NCBI GenBank assembly: GCA_036245805.1
Contig: BTRK01000006.1
Span: 26,506,365 to 26,570,364, forward strand
Origin: Pristionchus mayeri
Taxonomy: Eukaryota; Nematoda; Chromadorea; Rhabditida; Neodiplogasteridae
Reading direction: 5' to 3'
DNA: 64,000 bases
The translations under genes were made by a program, and so were the position numbers. How positions within the stretch are numbered: the first letter of the stretch is position 1; every line of letters begins with the position of its first letter. The notes beneath the pieces are model-generated. The model was not told the DNA's origin. It saw nothing but the letters and a program-made list of their open reading frames with translations, and did no database searches. Below are positions 44,590-55,891 of the stretch, piece after piece.

Positions 44590-45650
44590 GCTGAATTGTT
44601 TCTCGACGAGTATATTCAAACGAAAATGACAAAAGAATAAAATGAAAGACAAAAACAAAACAAAAAAAGATCGATTGCACCCACAGTACAGTACTAGAAT
44701 CGTGGTACGCTCAACGCGTGCAAACTTGTCGTCTGTATTTTCGACCCGGGTATTATTCCCGGCCCCGGCCTTGAACTTTGACGTTCATTCTTCGCTTAAT
44801 TATTAATTTTTATTTTTTTTATTTTTTGGCAAAGATGATCGGAAAGGTGATAAAGTTCATCTGAGCGGCAATGTTCTAAGAGTGCCAGGTCCCTTTAAAA
44901 ATGGGTTTTAGATAAATTGGTTTAAATAGATAAATAGATCGATAGAGCTCAAAAAAATGAGTTGGGGTCACTCAGAGGCCAATTTTGCTCTATCTTTCAT
45001 CGTATCCAAGAAACAAGCTCTCAAAGTGGGTGATGCCGACATCCGACCCTACGTAGGAAGCTCCAAAATGAAGTGTGCACAACAAGATTTCGGGCGTCAC
45101 TCAGACATGGTGGTCAAAACCGGTTAGAACTCATTTCACCATTCCCATGCTCAGCTCGATTCTCTCATGAGAGGCGTGATATTTGTGCGTATAATGTATC
45201 CCTGTGAGGCTAAATAAGGGCATACTTTTTTACTGTCCGTCGATATCTTATCTCTGACTCAAATTATGGCCCAAAAACTCCTCGAAAGAGTCACACCGGG
45301 ATTCGAAATCGGGACGAGAGCGGAGTGGGCGGAGCCCGCTTTGCCTGATTTTGTGAAAATCTCCAAAAGTTCGAGCGGAGCTTCACCTCGAGATTTCGTA
45401 TCTGTACGATATGTGCGGGGATAGGAAGGGAGGTGAGGAGAGTGGGGGTGGAGTGGGGTAGGACGGGCATGCATGGGCATCATCGTGAATCTTCTTCATA
45501 AATCATTTATCAACTCAACGAATTGTCCATTGAACTAGCGAGATACGATATGATAAAGAAAAATCTGGCGTTTTGTATAATATTTAACCCGTTGATGAGA
45601 ATTGGAATGAGAGAATGATTGAACCCGCGAATGTTGGCAGTGCATGAATG

Positions 45651-46129
45651 TCAATGATTAGGAAAAGGGGGGAAATTGTTAATTTGCGAGAGAAGTTCGT
45701 CGTTGTATTCACAATCCTCCATTGGATACGCCGATGAACTTTCATCTGTAATCTCATCTTTGATCTTTCGATTCAGTAACTGATCTTGACCTGAAGAAGA
45801 TTCGGGAGAACTTGGACGACATCGTTTGAAAACCGTGGGTGAGGGATGGGGAATGATTACTGCTAGAAATGGAGAGGAGTGAGAAGAAGAAGAAAGAGGT
45901 AGACTGACTTCCATTCGACCTCTTTGATCCATTCGAGATATGGGGAGAAGTATGAGAAAGGAGCGGATCGGAACAGGGGAGAATTTCTGAATGATCTCAA
46001 CTGCCTCCATCTCTCCTCCCCTCCTTCTCTCCCTCTCTCCCTCTCTCCCTCTCTCCTTCTCCCTCTCCTTCTCTATCTCTGCTCTTTACTCACCTCCAGG
46101 AGTATTCAGATTGTTGTTGATGAGGGGGA
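45651..46129 (-). CDS. 3'-terminal exons of an unrecognised gene
   Basis: Three minus-strand exons keep phase: about 46129-46094, 45986-45909 and 45859-45651, ending at a stop (45653-45651). The encoded C-terminus is Ser/Pro-rich and then acidic (KIKDEITDESSSAYPMEDCE..NNFPPFPNH), the kind of tail seen in nuclear regulators, but no domain is recognisable. The 5' exons were not found; upstream lies an insertion at 46317-47305. I do not recognise the gene. Confidence 0.45.
46017..46085 (+). repeat. (CTCTCC)n low-complexity tract
   Basis: Pyrimidine-rich CTCTCCCT repeats in an intron of the preceding gene model. Confidence 0.85.
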
Positions 46130-46316
46130 CTGGAGAGTAGTTGTGCGTCGTTCCTCTTCTCAAGGAATACCATTGTCAGAGGAATCATTTCTTCTCTTAC
46201 TTCTTAGTGCTCGGTATCCTCGAAACGTGTGACATTCCGAAGTTGCTTGTTGTGTTGGCGCGAGAAATAAACCATCTGAATCATTTAAACCTGCTTCTCG
46301 GTTTCAAACTATATAT

Positions 46317-47305
46317 GAGCCCGTTTGTCTAGGAATCGAGCAAGGACAGGGACAGCAAAAAACTCGACTCTCTGTAAATATGGGTTTTGGGGTAATCGAG
46401 GGTGCTGAAAACGGTGGGCTCATTCATTTTACTCCCAGAGTCGTCGTTGGCTCCAGACGTCGTCACGCCGAAAGCGGGTTTGCGCGTACGTAGCGTCTCC
46501 GGAAAGTGCTAAAATTACGCGAATTTGGTTTCCGGGGTAGAATTTGATGCTGATTACGCCTATCCACTTCATTTTTCAAGGTTTTAAAATAATTTTTAAA
46601 AAGTAAACTCTTCGAAGACGCAATTGCGAGACGAGTGAGTTATATGGTTGGAACCGCCGTGACGAGCGGATTCAGAATTCCAATTTTCATCCATTTTCAC
46701 CTTGCGGTTTTCGAGATTGAAGTAAAAACGTGAGCCGAGGACGGTGACAAACGAGTCGGCACTCCACTATCCTCCCTTCCCTAGGGAGGACGAGGCGAGA
46801 GAGTGTGGTGAAGCGAGAGAGCCCAGAGGGGACGAGAGCGAATAAGAGAGATTAACGCAGATTTCGCTCGATTTGATCTCACGTTTTAACTCCAATCTCG
46901 AAAACCGCAAGGTGGAAATGCATGAAAATTGGAATTCTAAATCCACTCGTCACGGCGGTTCCAACCATATAACTCACTCGTCTCGCAATTGCGTCTTCGA
47001 AGAGTTTACTTTTTAAAAATTATTTTAAAACCTTGAAAAATGAAGTGGATAGGCGTAATCAGCATCAAATTGTACCCCGGAAATCAAGTTCGCATAATTT
47101 TAGCGCTTTCCGGAGGGGCGACGTACGCGCAAACCCGCTTTCGACGTGACGACGTCTGGAGCCAACGACGACTCTGGGAGCAGAATGAATGAGCCCACCG
47201 TTTTCAGCACCCTCGTTTACCCCCAAACCCATATTTACAGAGAATCGAGTTTTTTTGCTGTCCCTGAACCTAGCGGATCTGCTCGATTCTTAGGCAAACG
47301 GGCTC
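46317..47305. mobile_element. Palindromic TIR element, GAGCCCGTTTG ends, ATAT flanks
   Basis: Arms of over 400 bp start GAGCCCGTTTGTCTAGGAAT and share ATCGAGGGTGCTGA with the gar-1-bearing element at 28008-30636. ATAT flanks both ends. No host gene cargo. Confidence 0.78.
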
Positions 47306-47544
47306 ATATCATAGAATCCCAATATGTAAACCGCATGCTCCTAATCGGAATACTCACTCTTCTTCTTTTCTACCGACAGTTTTTTACGTTAGTTCTAGCT
47401 CAGAAATGTTACAAAGGGGAAATGAGAAGCAAAAAGAGCTGGAACTTTCTGCTTCCCTCTACCTGATTTCTCTTGAGACTTACTTTTCGAAACTTTAGCT
47501 TTCTCAAATTAAATATCTGAATGTATTGTATAAATGGAAGTTTC

Positions 47545-50500
47545 TTACGTGTAGGTTTTGGCGGGGAGGACAACTGTCCAGAATGTTTTCCGGTATCTCA
47601 AATGATAAAATGGAATTCAGCCGCAAAGTTTAAAGCAAATAGTACCTTGAACTCATCAGACAGTACAAGACAAAGTTGACGGATGAATTGAGTAGACTCA
47701 TGAGATCGAGCATATCTCCCAAGTGCTCAAATGAATAATTAATTCCCTCTTGCACCTTAGTTATCTCACTGCGTAAATGTAGATGTGCATATCGTGGGTG
47801 TAAATGGCTGTTAGTATGCAGATTATTCCCTGTAACCAAACAAACATATACCAACACCAGAGAATCGTTCAAATATGTATATGATGATACGTATATGTAT
47901 TTTTTTCAATTTCCATCAACATAATAAAATTATTTGTCTCTGATATGCTATGATTTATTCTTGTTGCGTGAGAGTAATGAGACATGTGACATGCGACCTC
48001 CCGTCACCCCCTCCCCTCCCCCCTCCCTCTCCCCTCGCCCCTTCCTTTTTTGACCTGAGGCAACTCCGTAATGAGGAATACAGCTAGAATGAGAATGAGC
48101 ATGGCAGTGGTCCGATCAGTGGTCTTTCCTCTGGAATGTCTCCTGTAGGGACTCTTCCATCAGTCCACTCACTTCTTCGTCGTGTTTCCATTGGTGGAAC
48201 AGGCAGTGAGCTTCCTTCTCCTACTCTCCGCCTCTCTCAGTCGCAGCATGAGTCCAATGGAAAGGAAGAAGAGAAGGACGCAAGGAATCAACTGCAGACC
48301 CTCCCCATCGAGAAGGAGAAGAAGAACCAACCTTGAATACCACACCCAACATCCAGAGGTTCAGTTTGAAGAAACGACAGTTGTTTGAAGAAGCCAATTT
48401 GGAGATCTGATGGGTATTGAAGACGGAAAATGGGAGGGACCTACCTTGAAAGTGTATATGGTCTCAGTATAGTTGAGGGGATAGTCTCCTTCCTCGATGC
48501 ATCGATGGGGGGGAGACCAAGAGAGATGGTCGTATGGCTGAATGATCATCCTCTCTCCCTACCCCTCCCTACTAGGGTTGTCAAAAATAGTCTGAACCGA
48601 CCGGATCATCGCGAGCAGTGAGTCCGGAATGAGTCGGAATGAGAAATGGTCTCACGCCGTAGAGACTCAGTGAGTCTCAGAGCAAAAATGCTCGGACTCA
48701 GTGAGTCTCAAGCCAAAATCATTTTTAGTTGATCTCGAAACTCAACCGAAATTATCCAGAAACTCATAACACATAATTGAAAAGTGTCTGAGACTCGCTG
48801 AGTCCCAATCATTCAGACTCGCGCGAGTCTGAGACACCGGTGAGTCGGAAAAAGTGAAACTCAAATGATCTGAGACTCGCCATTGGAATCATTTTGCCAA
48901 CCCTACTCCCTAGTAGAGTGTCGAAAATGACTGGGCAATCGAATAATGACGCGTCAAAATGATTCGTTATTGACGCGTAATTTTCAATAAGGGGTCAATT
49001 TCTATTAAAATGACACGTCGACAAGTCGTTTTAGAAATGGCACGTCGACAAGACATTAAACTACACTTTTTTCACACACCATTCTTTCTCCCAACCACTC
49101 CGCACACCGGAGAGGGATGAGAATGAAGTGACGCGTTATTGCGTTTCTATAATGACGCGTCATTTTAAAATGATGGATGGAAAATGAAGCGTCATTTTCA
49201 AAATTAAATGACCAATCAGTTACTTTCGACGCTCTACTCCCTACCCCTCCCTTCCACTCACAGCAATCTCATGGACGAGTGTATTGGGGGCACAAGCAAT
49301 AAACACGAGGATGTAGATGGAGAGAGTGACCTTCCATGCGAATTCGGGACGCTGCCATCGACTGGAAGAAGGGAGTGAGAGGGGGAGGGGAGAGGGGAGG
49401 GAGGGGGGATGGGGGATGTACCTGTTTAGTCTGGCTAGTCTGAGAGTCATTCTCCTGAGGAAAGCCATGGCAACAGCCAGCCAGAGGGAGGTAGTGTGTA
49501 GAGTGATTGAGAGGACGACGTGCCATAGGAGGAACTGCATCCATCCATGGGTGAAAGTGGGAGAACTGAGTGACATCCAATCATTATCTCTCTCCCATTC
49601 CACATTACTCATCATTCATGAGTCATCAATTTATAAAACTGAACTCATTCTCCAGTGGTGAAGCGAAAAATATCGAAGGCTTCTTTATGTTTATGAGACC
49701 GTTTGCCTAAGAACCGAACAAAGGTGGGCACATAAAAAAAACCGTGACGAGAGGATTCCAAATATATAATTTTATCGAATTCCGACAATTTTGAGAGAAC
49801 TTAATTATTGTGAGCTCAAAACAGCCGAGAACGAGTTGATGGATGAGCGACTGGCAGAGGGTCTGAGGTCAAGTGAAGGAGGAACATCGGACGAAAACAG
49901 TCGAATTTGGGCTCAAATGGCGCACTGTTTATAAGTTCTCTCAAAATTTTGATGTCGTAATTAAATGAAATTATAGATTTGGAATCCTCTCGTCACGGCG
50001 GTTCTACCCATGCATTTCCTAAGCTCGGGATTTAGGCAGCAAAAAAGTAGAATTGAATTTTTAATTTTTTAATTGGAAAATCATAACAAATGAACTGCAC
50101 AGGCGAGTTCGTCATAAAATTATACCCCAGAAACCTTGTTCGACTAATTTTAGCGCTCCATGGAGCCGTAGAAAGCCTGAAAATGTGAACTCGACGCAAC
50201 GTCATCTTGAGCCAACGGATGGTCCATGTGCGAAATGAGTATGCCTATCGTCATCAGCACCCTCGAGAACCCCAAGTTACACGAAATCAGAGAATCGACT
50301 TTTTTTGCTGTGCCAAACATCACTCGATCCGCTCGATTTTTAGGCAAACGCTCTCATATACTCATCAAAATTCACTGCTACAGTCGCGCTCATAAGTGAG
50401 TGCGCACTTTTTGAATTCGTTGTAACTTTTTTGCCCAGGAAAGGTATGTTCTACCAAATTCATTGGAGATTATTACTATGGTATTTGGGCATGACGCAAT

Positions 50501-52227
50501 TGCCCCGTTATTGCGTAGTGATGACGCAATCAATATGCACTTTTTCAAAACGGCATTATTCTTACATATATTTTTTCCAACTCGCCATACTTTCTGAGGT
50601 TAGAGATATGACTCGATCAAAACGCCAAAATGATCGCCATCATGAGTACAGTTGATCCTGAGAATATGAAAACGATATCTCGTAAATTGCCCTCAGGGCA
50701 TGAAAAATTCACTTTTTCGCATGACCATTTTTTGGACTTTCATAACTTTAGGGGAAAGTTAGGTAAAAATCTGGTTTTTGCATAGGAATGTTCAAAATGT
50801 ATTGGAGACCGGATTCCCAACTTTTTAGATTGATTGGACATCTTTCCTGCCCGCGGCGTGCGTTTATCGGAGGTATACTAGGGTCGGGAAACACCCTATT
50901 TACCCCTATGGCGAGAGAGTACAGACGACGAGAGTGCGTAAACAGGGTGATTCCCGACCCTAGTATGCCTCCGAAAAACGCACGCCTCGGGCAGGAAAGA
51001 TGCCCAATCACTCTAAAAAGTTGGGAATCCTGCTTCCAATACATTTTGAACATTCCTATGCAAAAACCAGATTTTTACCTAACTTTCCCCTAAAGTTATG
51101 AAAGTCCAAAACATTTTCATGCAAACAAGTGATTTTTTCATGCCCTGAGGGCAATTTACGAGATATCGTTTTCATATTCTCAGGATCAACTGTACTCATG
51201 ATGGCGATCATTTTGGCGTTTTGATCGAGTCTCTAGCTAGTCTAGGAGCTGATTTCAAAATTTCAGACCTAGTTTTTGCAGCAAGGCTGCTGCAAATGTG
51301 CGGTCGCGCAGCAACTTCAAATTTATTTTCTGGGTAGGCCCCGTGCATATCTCTAACTCAGAAGGTAGGGTGAGTTGGAAAAAATCTATGTAAGAATAAT
51401 ACCGTTTTGAAAAAGTGCATATTGATTGCGTCATCACTACGCAATAACAGGGCAATTGCGTCATGCCCAAATACCATGGTCTCCAATGAATTTCGTAGAA
51501 CATACATTAGTGTCAGAATTATGCTTTTCCTGTGCAAAAAGTTACAACGAATTCAAAAAGTGCGCACTCACTTATGAGCGCGACTGTATGTTGCACGTGA
51601 ATTTATTTTTTTAAATATTTTGTGCAATTGCTTTTCTGGGAAATAGATATGAGAGGGAGACAGAGAGATACTTTTATACATTTCTTAATATTAATTTTGA
51701 TGACAAGTTACTTGCAGCCCGTCCCTCTGGGGCTGAGAAAGAAGAAGAAGGAAATGGTGTTGTTGGGGAAAGAAAAAGAGATTGACACTATGTGAACTCT
51801 CTCGAGACATTCCTCTGTGAGGTGAGATATATCCCTGAGGAATTCTATGAATAATGTTCCCTTCCGAAGGGGGAGGAAATTCTCGAAATTTAGGCCTCGA
51901 CCCTTCACAGAATTTGCAATGATTGAAGGATGCTCTCGCCTTTGAGAGGCAAGCCTCTCTCTCTCTCTCCCCTTTCTACTTCATATTTTTCTTCTTCCAC
52001 TGTATTATTTTATATAGTGTTGGGATAATGTCGTTTGGATGTAAATGGTCTGGCGAATGTCAATTCCAAACACCTCGCAAGGTTTAATGAAGCGCCGAAG
52101 AAAGGAATGAGAATGGACGATGCTGCTAAGGAGATGTTGAATGGCATTGAATGAGGAGGACAGAGATGAGGAGCTGCTTTGGTTTTTTTTTTTTAATAGA
52201 AAGTTATTATTCTTCCTATGTGCTTTA

Positions 52228-52259
<32 letters not shown>

Positions 52260-55200
52260 TCTCTCTCACCATTATTTCCATCTCTCACCATCCATTTCAC
52301 TCTTACTCTATTCAATGGGCGATGGAAGGTTAGAAAGACAAAGAAGGCGGTAATGGTATGAAGGGAGATTATATTAGGTTGGTGCAAAAGTTTCTGACTA
52401 TTATTTTTTTCGAAATTTCTGATGCCATATTTAGGGACCGCGGCAGCTATTTTAAAGAGGTTTCATAAAAATGTTTTCGCTGTGTGAACCTAGTCTACCG
52501 GATGTGCTGAAACGTTTAGAAGATAAAACAAAATAAAAATTAGGGCCGGCAGCCCGAATTTTTGAGTACGGAATATTGGTTGCCTCCTTCCGACGCTTTT
52601 GCTTTCAAACTACCGTAATTTTCAAGCCAAATTCTTTCAATATTTTAAAACATTTTTTAAAAATATTTAATGTGACTTTCAAACTATTTTATTGACTGGA
52701 ATGAATATAAAGATATAATGAAAGTGCAACAAGCATGGCAAGAAGGTGCATGCTGTAGAAATGAAGACGCACGAAGCGATCGAAAATAAGCATGTTTTCA
52801 GAATTAAGTGTTGAAGCTTCATTTTCTCAGTTTTGGTAGATTATCAATCACAAAAAATTGTTTTCACAATAAAAATAAATAAAAATAAAAGATATTAGAG
52901 AATGAGGCCGTCAAAGTTGGGCATTTTACCGTTGTGAAAATACATTTTTTGCTTTTTCTTTAAAACCGCTAGTAGTACTTTCGAGATTTTTGGCTATATT
53001 GCGATAAACCCTGTTTTACACCACATACTAGAAAACAAAAAATATACTGGTAGCGGTTTTATAGAAAATGCTATTTTACTTAGATGTTACCGTAATCCTT
53101 GCACTTGCTTGACGATTCTGAAACACCGAGATATTTTTGGGTGTTTTTGGTTAGGAATGGTGATATATCGCATTTTTAGGGTGGGTTAAACATTAATAAG
53201 AAATTAATTAATTCATATGAACGGTGCTGAAATATTTTATCGGATTTCAGTTTGCGATAAATTGAGTATGAAAGTGACTTGCGATGCGCTCTGCTTGGAC
53301 CCAAAACGTCGGCTTCTTTATCAACACATATTATTGTTTTTCTTATTATTTTACATTATTTTTGAAAAACTAAAGTGAAAAGTCGAAATGGGGTAGAGTA
53401 AGCTTCCATTTGCACACCAATTTGTTAATTGTTCTGCTCATTCATAAACACGGCTGCTGTCCCTAATAAAAATAAAACAATTTTAACAAATATAGCCACT
53501 TTTAAAATTTCGCTTTAGTAAACTAGACTACCGTATGCTAATTAGAGTTAGAGCACAGCGAAAAATCAGGTTTATCATATATGAACAGATGACGAATCCT
53601 GCCAAATTTCAGCCAATGTAGCAAGAAAGCGACCGGGACTTGGGCATGACCCATACGCAAAATGAGAAATGGGATATTAGGAAAATCTAAATAAACAAAA
53701 AAATCGAGAAGTACATTCAAAAATTCAGAGATAGAGCGCTAAAACTGGAACTGCGACAAAAAATGTCGAGATCTTCCCTATTTCAGCCTATGTAGCAAGA
53801 AAGCGACCATGATTCGGGCATGACCCGTACCCGTTCGGCCGAACACAGCAACATCAAGACCGTAATAACGCACTTCCGGAAAATGCTATCACGAGATGAG
53901 ATAAATTGAGTATGAAAGTGACTTGTGATGCGCTCCGCTTGGACTCAAAACGTCGGCTTCTTTATCAACATATATTATTGTTTTTCTTATTATTTTACAT
54001 TATTTTTGAAAAACTAAAGTGAAAAGTCGAAATGGGGTAGGGTAAGCTTCCATTTGCACACCAATTTGTTAATTGTTCTGCTCATTCATAAACACGGCTG
54101 CTGTCCCTATGTCTTTCCATTTCTAGAAGGTGCGCCTCTCCAGTTTTCAGCGACTGATAAGTTCTGCTCTAAAAGCTGCTAATAACAAGAAAATATAAAA
54201 AAATCACTTCAGCGGTCCTCTTTAAATTACTGTTTATAATGAAACTATTTAGCTTTTAATTGTCTAGCTATCGTTTCAAGAGGTGCGTCTCTTCAATTTC
54301 ATCATGCAACTGTTCGGTATACTCGAATGGTTCATTGAAGACAAAAAAAATTAACTTTCACTTCAGCGGTCCTCATCAAAATCTTGAAGTTTATGACAAC
54401 TGCATGAATCGAAAGCTTTATTACTACACATTTCCTATTTTTAGACATTCCTGGTGGTAAAAGTAATAATGGAAAGATTGCTCAGGTTATACATGGCCTG
54501 ATTAATGATCTACTTCATACTGGAGAAGACATTTTGATATGGCTAAAGTATACCATTCTGATTCATTCTTGATAGCGACCGTCGAAAACATAAAGACGAA
54601 TTTTAACTGATAAATTATTGACCTTGCAAAAGTGCTTTATAAGCTGCAATAAAGAAAACATAAATAAATATAATGTGAAATTCTGTAAATATGACTCGTT
54701 GAACAGATATGACCCAGCGAACCGCTGGAGAGTTTGCACTACACCACGATGGGCGGAGCTTAGAGAAATAGGCTCATACTCATTGAAATTGAAATATATT
54801 ATAATTCTAGTGACACTATTCCATTTCCGCAACATCGATAACCCCGTCCCATATAATTACAGAATTTTAGAACAATTTTGAAATTTTGAGTGGAGGACCC
54901 TACATGACAAAACGGCAACGGCGCATAGCTCGCTTGGAAGTCGGTCCAGCAGCTTGGGAATTGTCACATTGTTATCTGTGTGAGGCACCGTAACCCTACC
55001 GTGTCCCAGTTCCGTGGGTCTGATTCAGTTCCTTGGGTCAACTATTTTTTCTAAAATTCCCCAATCGATCGAAGAATGATTCTACCATGATCTACGGTCT
55101 TCTGACTGCGGTAGAATCATTGTGGATAAATGACAGAATTTTAGAAAAAATAGTTGACCCGAGGAACTGGATCTGACCCACGGAACTGGGATATGGTGGG

Positions 55201-55891
55201 GTTACGGTACCTCATACAGATAACAATATGCCAATTCCCAAGCTGCTGGACCGACTTCCGAGCGAGTTATGCGCCGTCTTGTCGTTTTCCGTTTTGTCAT
55301 GCCCCCGGATTATCAGCAAAACAATGATTTTTGTATTTTTCGAGCGATTTTGCTGTGTCTGTCTTTAACTCACCACGTATCCCCCCTTTTACGAATGACG
55401 AAGTGGATGATGTACACCAGATAAGAGGCCATCGTACCCACATCACACACTGCTACCTGAAGAGAGAGAGAGAGAGAGGGAAGAGGAGGAGAGGGGGGAG
55501 GGGGAGGGGAGGGGAGGGGGGAGGGGTAAGCTATCAACTGACTGCTGTGAGTAGACAATTGACTGCGGATGCTCTCATGGATGGTCTGAATGAAGTGATT
55601 CCTCACTATCCCCCCGAGGGAAACGATGAAGGGAAGAAGGGAACTCACCGAGAGAGAACAGCGATGTGGACTGCATTCGTGAGGAGACCAAAGGCACAGA
55701 GGAAGATACATATGACACCGTGGATGGGCTGATAGAGACTGAAGACAAGGATGAAGGGGGGGGGGGAGGGGAGGGGAGGGGGGGGAGAGGGGGGGGGGGA
55801 ATAACCTGGCGAATGCCTCTATTGCAGCAATGAATGCCTGTGTGGAGTTATGATTGAGGTCGAAGAATGGTTCATCATTGGGGCATTCCAT
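47545..55891 (-). CDS. FMRFamide/myosuppressin-type peptide GPCR (DMSR-like), complete
   Basis: Thirteen minus-strand exons join in one frame: 55891-55806, 55738-55649, 55585-55543, 55456-55374, 49565-49422, 49361-49262, 48537-48445, 48406-48332, 48291-48173, 48142-48055, 47829-47770, 47725-47646, 47596-47545 (1113 nt, 370 codons plus stop). The N-terminus has an N-glycosylation site (NST). TM1 PIHGVICIFLCAFGLLTNAV, TM2 with AVCDVGTMASYLVY, TM3 WMQFLLWHVVLSITLHTTSL, TM4, an extracellular loop 2 with a Cys, TM5 ending GVVFK-LIPCVLLFFLSIGL, TM6 with TDRTTAMLILI..ITELPQ and TM7 with SLLNSSVNFVLYCLMSSRYR are all present. The TDRTTxML and NSSVNFVLYC motifs mark the nematode DMSR/FMRFamide receptor group. 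A 5.8-kb intron after TM2 and a 0.7-kb intron after TM4 are made largely of mobile elements; the other introns are 30-225 nt. Confidence 0.88.
48573..48905. mobile_element. hAT-type MITE with GACTCA-rich interior, in a GPCR intron
   Basis: The 333-bp element has ends TAGGGTTGTCAAAAAT and ATTTTGCCAACCCTA. It is flanked by CTCCCTAC and CTCCCTAG (8 bp, one difference). The interior is made of GACTCA(G/C)TGAGTC-type palindromic words. Confidence 0.85.
48914..49236. mobile_element. hAT-type MITE with ACGCGT-rich interior, in a GPCR intron
   Basis: The 323-bp element has ends TAGAGTGTCGAAAATGACTG and CAGTTACTTTCGACGCTCTA, flanked by CTCCCTAG (48906-48913) and CTCCCTAC (49237-49244). It inserted beside the previous MITE, using the same 8-bp target. 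The interior is built from TGACGCGTCA words. Confidence 0.85.
49695..50356. mobile_element. TIR element of the GAG.CCGTTTG family, in the GPCR intron
   Basis: Ends GAGACCGTTTGCCTAAGAAC and the complement of GAGAGCGTTTGCCTAAA. Inner arms include ccgtgacgagaggattcc and its mirror. The flanks (TTAT, ATAT) match imperfectly. It has no cargo. Confidence 0.7.
50381..51586. mobile_element. 1.2-kb palindromic element, CAGTCGCGCTCATAAG ends, TA target
   Basis: Nearly full-length inverted arms meet near 50910, where ggtcgggaa.caccct and its mirror form the inner hairpin. The right arm has an extra block (about 51231-51345) absent from the left. TA flanks and CAGT ends fit Tc1/mariner-class elements. 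It lies in the 5.8-kb GPCR intron. Confidence 0.82.
52226..52268 (+). repeat. (CT)n(CG)n(CT)n microsatellite
   Basis: CT repeat interrupted by about five CG units. Confidence 0.9.
52541..53465 (+). mobile_element. hAT-type element, family N1 copy 3, in the GPCR intron
   Basis: The 925-bp element is flanked by perfect 8-bp duplications ATAAAAAT (52533-52540, 53466-53473). Ends TAGGGCCGGCAGCCCG and CGGCTGCTGTCCCTA. No ORF. Confidence 0.88.
53880..54904. mobile_element. Partial N1 right end followed by a TAGGGAC-type element remnant
   Basis: 53886-54113 repeats the N1 right end (gataaattgagtatgaaagtg to gctgctgtcccta). 54120-54904 resembles the 31614-32510 family, ending gtggaggacccta. Boundaries are not clean. 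Confidence 0.5.
54903..55301. mobile_element. Palindromic element, CATGACAAAACGG ends, in the GPCR intron
   Basis: Arms mirror around 55100. The core has cagttc.gtgggtctgat and gttccttgggtcaa, like the palindromes at 17777 and 41971. It sits about 70 bp from the exon at 55456-55374. Confidence 0.75.

Larger units (their letters stand above)
38119..44894 (-). mobile_element. 6.8-kb autonomous-looking TTAA element (Kolobok-like) with host gene fragments
   Basis: Bounded by TTAA at 38115-38118 and 44895-44898. The ends are 10-bp TIRs, AGGGACCTGG, giving TTAAAGGGACCTGG on each strand. The minus-strand transposase gene starts 305 bp from the right end. Between that gene and the left end lie rps-18 and rps-2 fragments on the plus strand. 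A THAP domain plus a TTAA target is the combination known for the Kolobok superfamily; the assignment is by analogy. Confidence 0.8.
37362..45183. mobile_element. Outer palindromic element split at its centre by two TTAA insertions
   Basis: Arms at 37362-37667 and 44895-45183 are inverted copies (ATATCACGCTATTCACGAGA outer end on the left; tcatgagaggcgtgatat on the right). Joining them across the insertions gives cccatttTTAAaaatggg, a perfect palindrome around TTAA, so the insertion hit the exact centre. Single arms of this family occur at about 23112 and 62788. Confidence 0.8.

Noticed and set aside
50788..51093. Mirror-image ~100 aa ORFs (MFKMYWxxDSQLFR..) on both strands
   Set aside because: They arise because the 1.2-kb element is a palindrome; no motif, and the frame is bounded by the inner hairpin.
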